From positions 1,736,001 through 1,800,000 of the forward strand of contig JAWZSP010000003.1 in the NCBI GenBank assembly GCA_034401135.1: DNA of 64,000 nt, in the 5' to 3' direction. This DNA comes from Volutella citrinella (taxonomy: Eukaryota > Ascomycota > Sordariomycetes > Hypocreales > Nectriaceae). The notes under the pieces are model-generated. The model saw only the letters and a program-made list of their open reading frames with translations. It was not told the origin of the DNA and did not search any database. Of the stretch, positions 62,488 to 64,000 are shown piece after piece (position 1 is the stretch's first letter; every line of letters starts with the position of its first letter). The position numbers and the translations under genes are program-made.

Positions 62488-64000
62488 TTATTCGTCGTCA
62501 TCATCATCGCTGTCATCCTCCTCCTCCGAGGCGTTCTCAAGCCATTCCACAAGAACCCGGCACTTTTCTTTTAGTAGAGTCATTCCCTCGCCGTCCACAG
62601 CACGCTCATCGGCCCACCAGCTCAGAATGCCATCCTCCTCCAGGATATCCAGGGCGTAAAGCTGCTGCAGGAGGGCAGCCAGCAGGGTCCCGATGCGGGC
62701 CTGCTCAGAGCCCCTGGCATGCAAGAGGGCCTTTTGCAGCGCGAGGATGAACTCGACCTGCTCAGGCTCGCCGCCGCCAACCCCGACCTCGTCGACAAAC
62801 TTGATGGCGCCGCCGCGGGCCGTGAGGGCCTTCTCGGCGGCCTTTGCGGGCTCCAGGGGTCCGTACTCGGGGGTGAGGAGCTCTGCGGCGCGGCGGGCAA
62901 AGGCGGTGGCAACGGCCCGGCGCATCATAGAGTCGGAGGCGTCGTTGGCGAGGCGCAGGCCCATGAACTCGAGCTTGGCCGAGTCGAAATCGCCCGATTC
63001 GGCACGCAGCGCATCGACCAGCCCGTGAACGGCGTCGGCATGGAAAGATGCCTTGTCGTCGTCGGATGCGAAGGAGGAGAGGCGAGATCGCACGGAAGGA
63101 TCGCCCGAGTGGAAGCCCTGGCCGTCCTCCTCCTCGTCCTCAGAGATTTCGGATGAGAGGGTGGAAACGGAGGATGTGGAGATGTTGAACTCGGCGAGGG
63201 AGTAGAGCAGAGACTTTTGCAGCTGGGCTGGGTCATCCTCATCGAGCTCGTCGTCCTCGGGGTCTGTGAAGGGTGCTGCGTTGGTCCTGGCTCCGAGGAG
63301 GCCAGTATCGGGAGTCACTGGTTTGCCGTCGGCGGTGACGGCTGACAGGATCGCGCTCTGTGACAGAGTCGTGCCCTCGGATATGGTGACGCCGAAGGAG
63401 ACGAGGGTGCCCGCGGGGATCACGCTATCCTTGCCGACGACGGCCGAGTCGGCAACGATGGAGTGGGATATCCTGGCGCCGTCTTCGATGGTGGCATCCT
63501 GCCAGATGTAGCAGTCCTCCAGCACGACGTTGGCTCCAATCTTGCAGTCCCTCCCGATGATGCTGTTCGTCACCCTCGTCCCTGATCCAATCGTGGTGTC
63601 CTTTCCGATGATGGAGTTTGCAATCTTGGCGTCGCTTGCGTGGAAAGCTCCGTTTTCGACGACGACGCCATTGATGTGGCGCTGGTATGTTTGCTTCGGG
63701 ACGACATTGCACTCTGGGATGAAGGGGTACGTCCACCGGGAAAGCACGTCGCGACTGATGGCATCGTACATCTGGAGGTTGCTGGCTCTAGCAGAATAGC
63801 CCTCGTCGAGGATCTCGGCATAGATCATCTTGCCATTGAGCTCCCAGTCCTTGAGCACACCGTGCAGGAAGTTTTTCCGCGGGAGCTCGTAGTCGAAGCT
63901 CTCGGACCACAGTGCCAAGACCTCGGGCGTGCAGATGTCGATCTGAGCATCAATCAGGTCGGATCGGATCTCGAACTCGGTCGACAGCTCATCCACCACG
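62488..64000 (-). CDS. GCD6: eIF2B epsilon subunit (Gcd6), C-terminal part (5' end beyond window)
   Basis: Catalytic subunit of eIF2B, the nucleotide-exchange factor for eIF2 and target of the integrated stress response. The gene enters from the right edge; 503 codons plus stop are present. The N-terminal nucleotidyltransferase-like region is represented only by its end (LIDAQIDICTPEVLALWSESFDYE, then FLHGVLKDWELNGKMIYAEI). The left-handed beta-helix of hexapeptide repeats follows (GKDTTIGSGTRVTNSIIGRDC and more). An acidic linker leads to the C-terminal W2/eIF5C-like catalytic domain, with the conserved LEFMGLRLANDASDSMMR region and the aromatic/acidic box DILEEDGILSWWADE, and a final Glu/Asp tail. 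The segment reads through without an intron. Identification is firm. Confidence 0.94.
   Translation of the reverse strand, partial: VVDELSTEFEIRSDLIDAQIDICTPEVLALWSESFDYELPRKNFLHGVLKDWELNGKMIYAEILDEGYSARASNLQMYDAISRDVLSRWTYPFIPECNVVPKQTYQRHINGVVVENGAFHASDAKIANSIIGKDTTIGSGTRVTNSIIGRDCKIGANVVLEDCYIWQDATIEDGARISHSIVADSAVVGKDSVIPAGTLVSFGVTISEGTTLSQSAILSAVTADGKPVTPDTGLLGARTNAAPFTDPEDDELDEDDPAQLQKSLLYSLAEFNISTSSVSTLSSEISEDEEEDGQGFHSGDPSVRSRLSSFASDDDKASFHADAVHGLVDALRAESGDFDSAKLEFMGLRLANDASDSMMRRAVATAFARRAAELLTPEYGPLEPAKAAEKALTARGGAIKFVDEVGVGGGEPEQVEFILALQKALLHARGSEQARIGTLLAALLQQLYALDILEEDGILSWWADERAVDGEGMTLLKEKCRVLVEWLENASEEEDDSDDDDDE

Noticed and set aside
1..64000. Secondary-metabolite, CRISPR or prophage content
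   Set aside because: No PKS, NRPS, terpene cyclase, P450, CRISPR repeat-spacer pattern or phage genes; the MFS and GNAT genes stand without a cluster.
1..64000. Functional cluster of translation genes (RRP14, IFM1, TSR3, eIF2A, tRNA-Thr, GCD6)
   Set aside because: These are ubiquitous housekeeping genes separated by unrelated ones; their presence in one 64-kb window is probably coincidence.

Overview
This window looks like a chromosome arm of a filamentous ascomycete, most likely a Sordariomycete. The evidence is short spliceosomal introns (about 48 to 170 nt) with GTRNGT donors and CTAAC/CTGAC branch points, single-copy eukaryotic housekeeping genes on both strands, long CT-rich leaders, and a CP2/Grainyhead transcription factor resembling Neurospora CSP-2. 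I see no transposon, CRISPR array, secondary-metabolite cluster or RIP-type AT-rich block. All functions come from reading the translations; no search was run.

Left part (1-25.5 kb): the 3' end of a mitochondrial succinyl-CoA:3-ketoacid CoA-transferase; an unknown 481-residue protein; an unknown protein with three PPxY motifs; a PDAP1/PP28-like phosphoprotein; the ribosome-biogenesis factor Rrp14/SURF6; the Golgi PI4P effector Vps74/GOLPH3; the 2-oxoglutarate dehydrogenase E2 subunit Kgd2; an unknown two-helix membrane protein; mitochondrial IF-2; the 18S rRNA acp-transferase Tsr3; and the small ER-Golgi protein Yos1, recovered by joining two exons, the second only 56 nt.

Middle part (25.5-45.2 kb): a GGA clathrin adaptor, the HIR-complex subunit Hpc2, the RNA polymerase II-associated factor Rba50, eIF2A, an MFS drug/polyamine-type exporter and a GNAT acetyltransferase. 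A 4.3-kb divergent spacer between HPC2 and RBA50 is rich in GGTACC-type palindromes.

Right part (45.2-64 kb): a 7.6-kb region without a convincing gene lies upstream of the CSP-2-like factor. It is followed by another 3-kb spacer, a tRNA-Thr(AGU), a YggU-family protein, a HAD-type (Swiss Army Knife) protein with an RGG-rich tail, and the C-terminal part of eIF2B epsilon (Gcd6), which runs off the right edge.

The genes do not form one pathway. Translation and ribosome assembly (Rrp14, Tsr3, IF-2, eIF2A, Gcd6, tRNA-Thr) and Golgi/endosome traffic (Vps74, Yos1, Gga) are well represented. The most unusual points are gene-structural: a GC-AG intron directly after the lipoyl-lysine codon of KGD2, very small first coding exons (14, 21 and 24 nt), stop-free introns of length 3n in HPC2 and eIF2A, and a 48-nt exon carrying the HAD catalytic motif. 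I did not find convincing evidence of a new multi-gene system.
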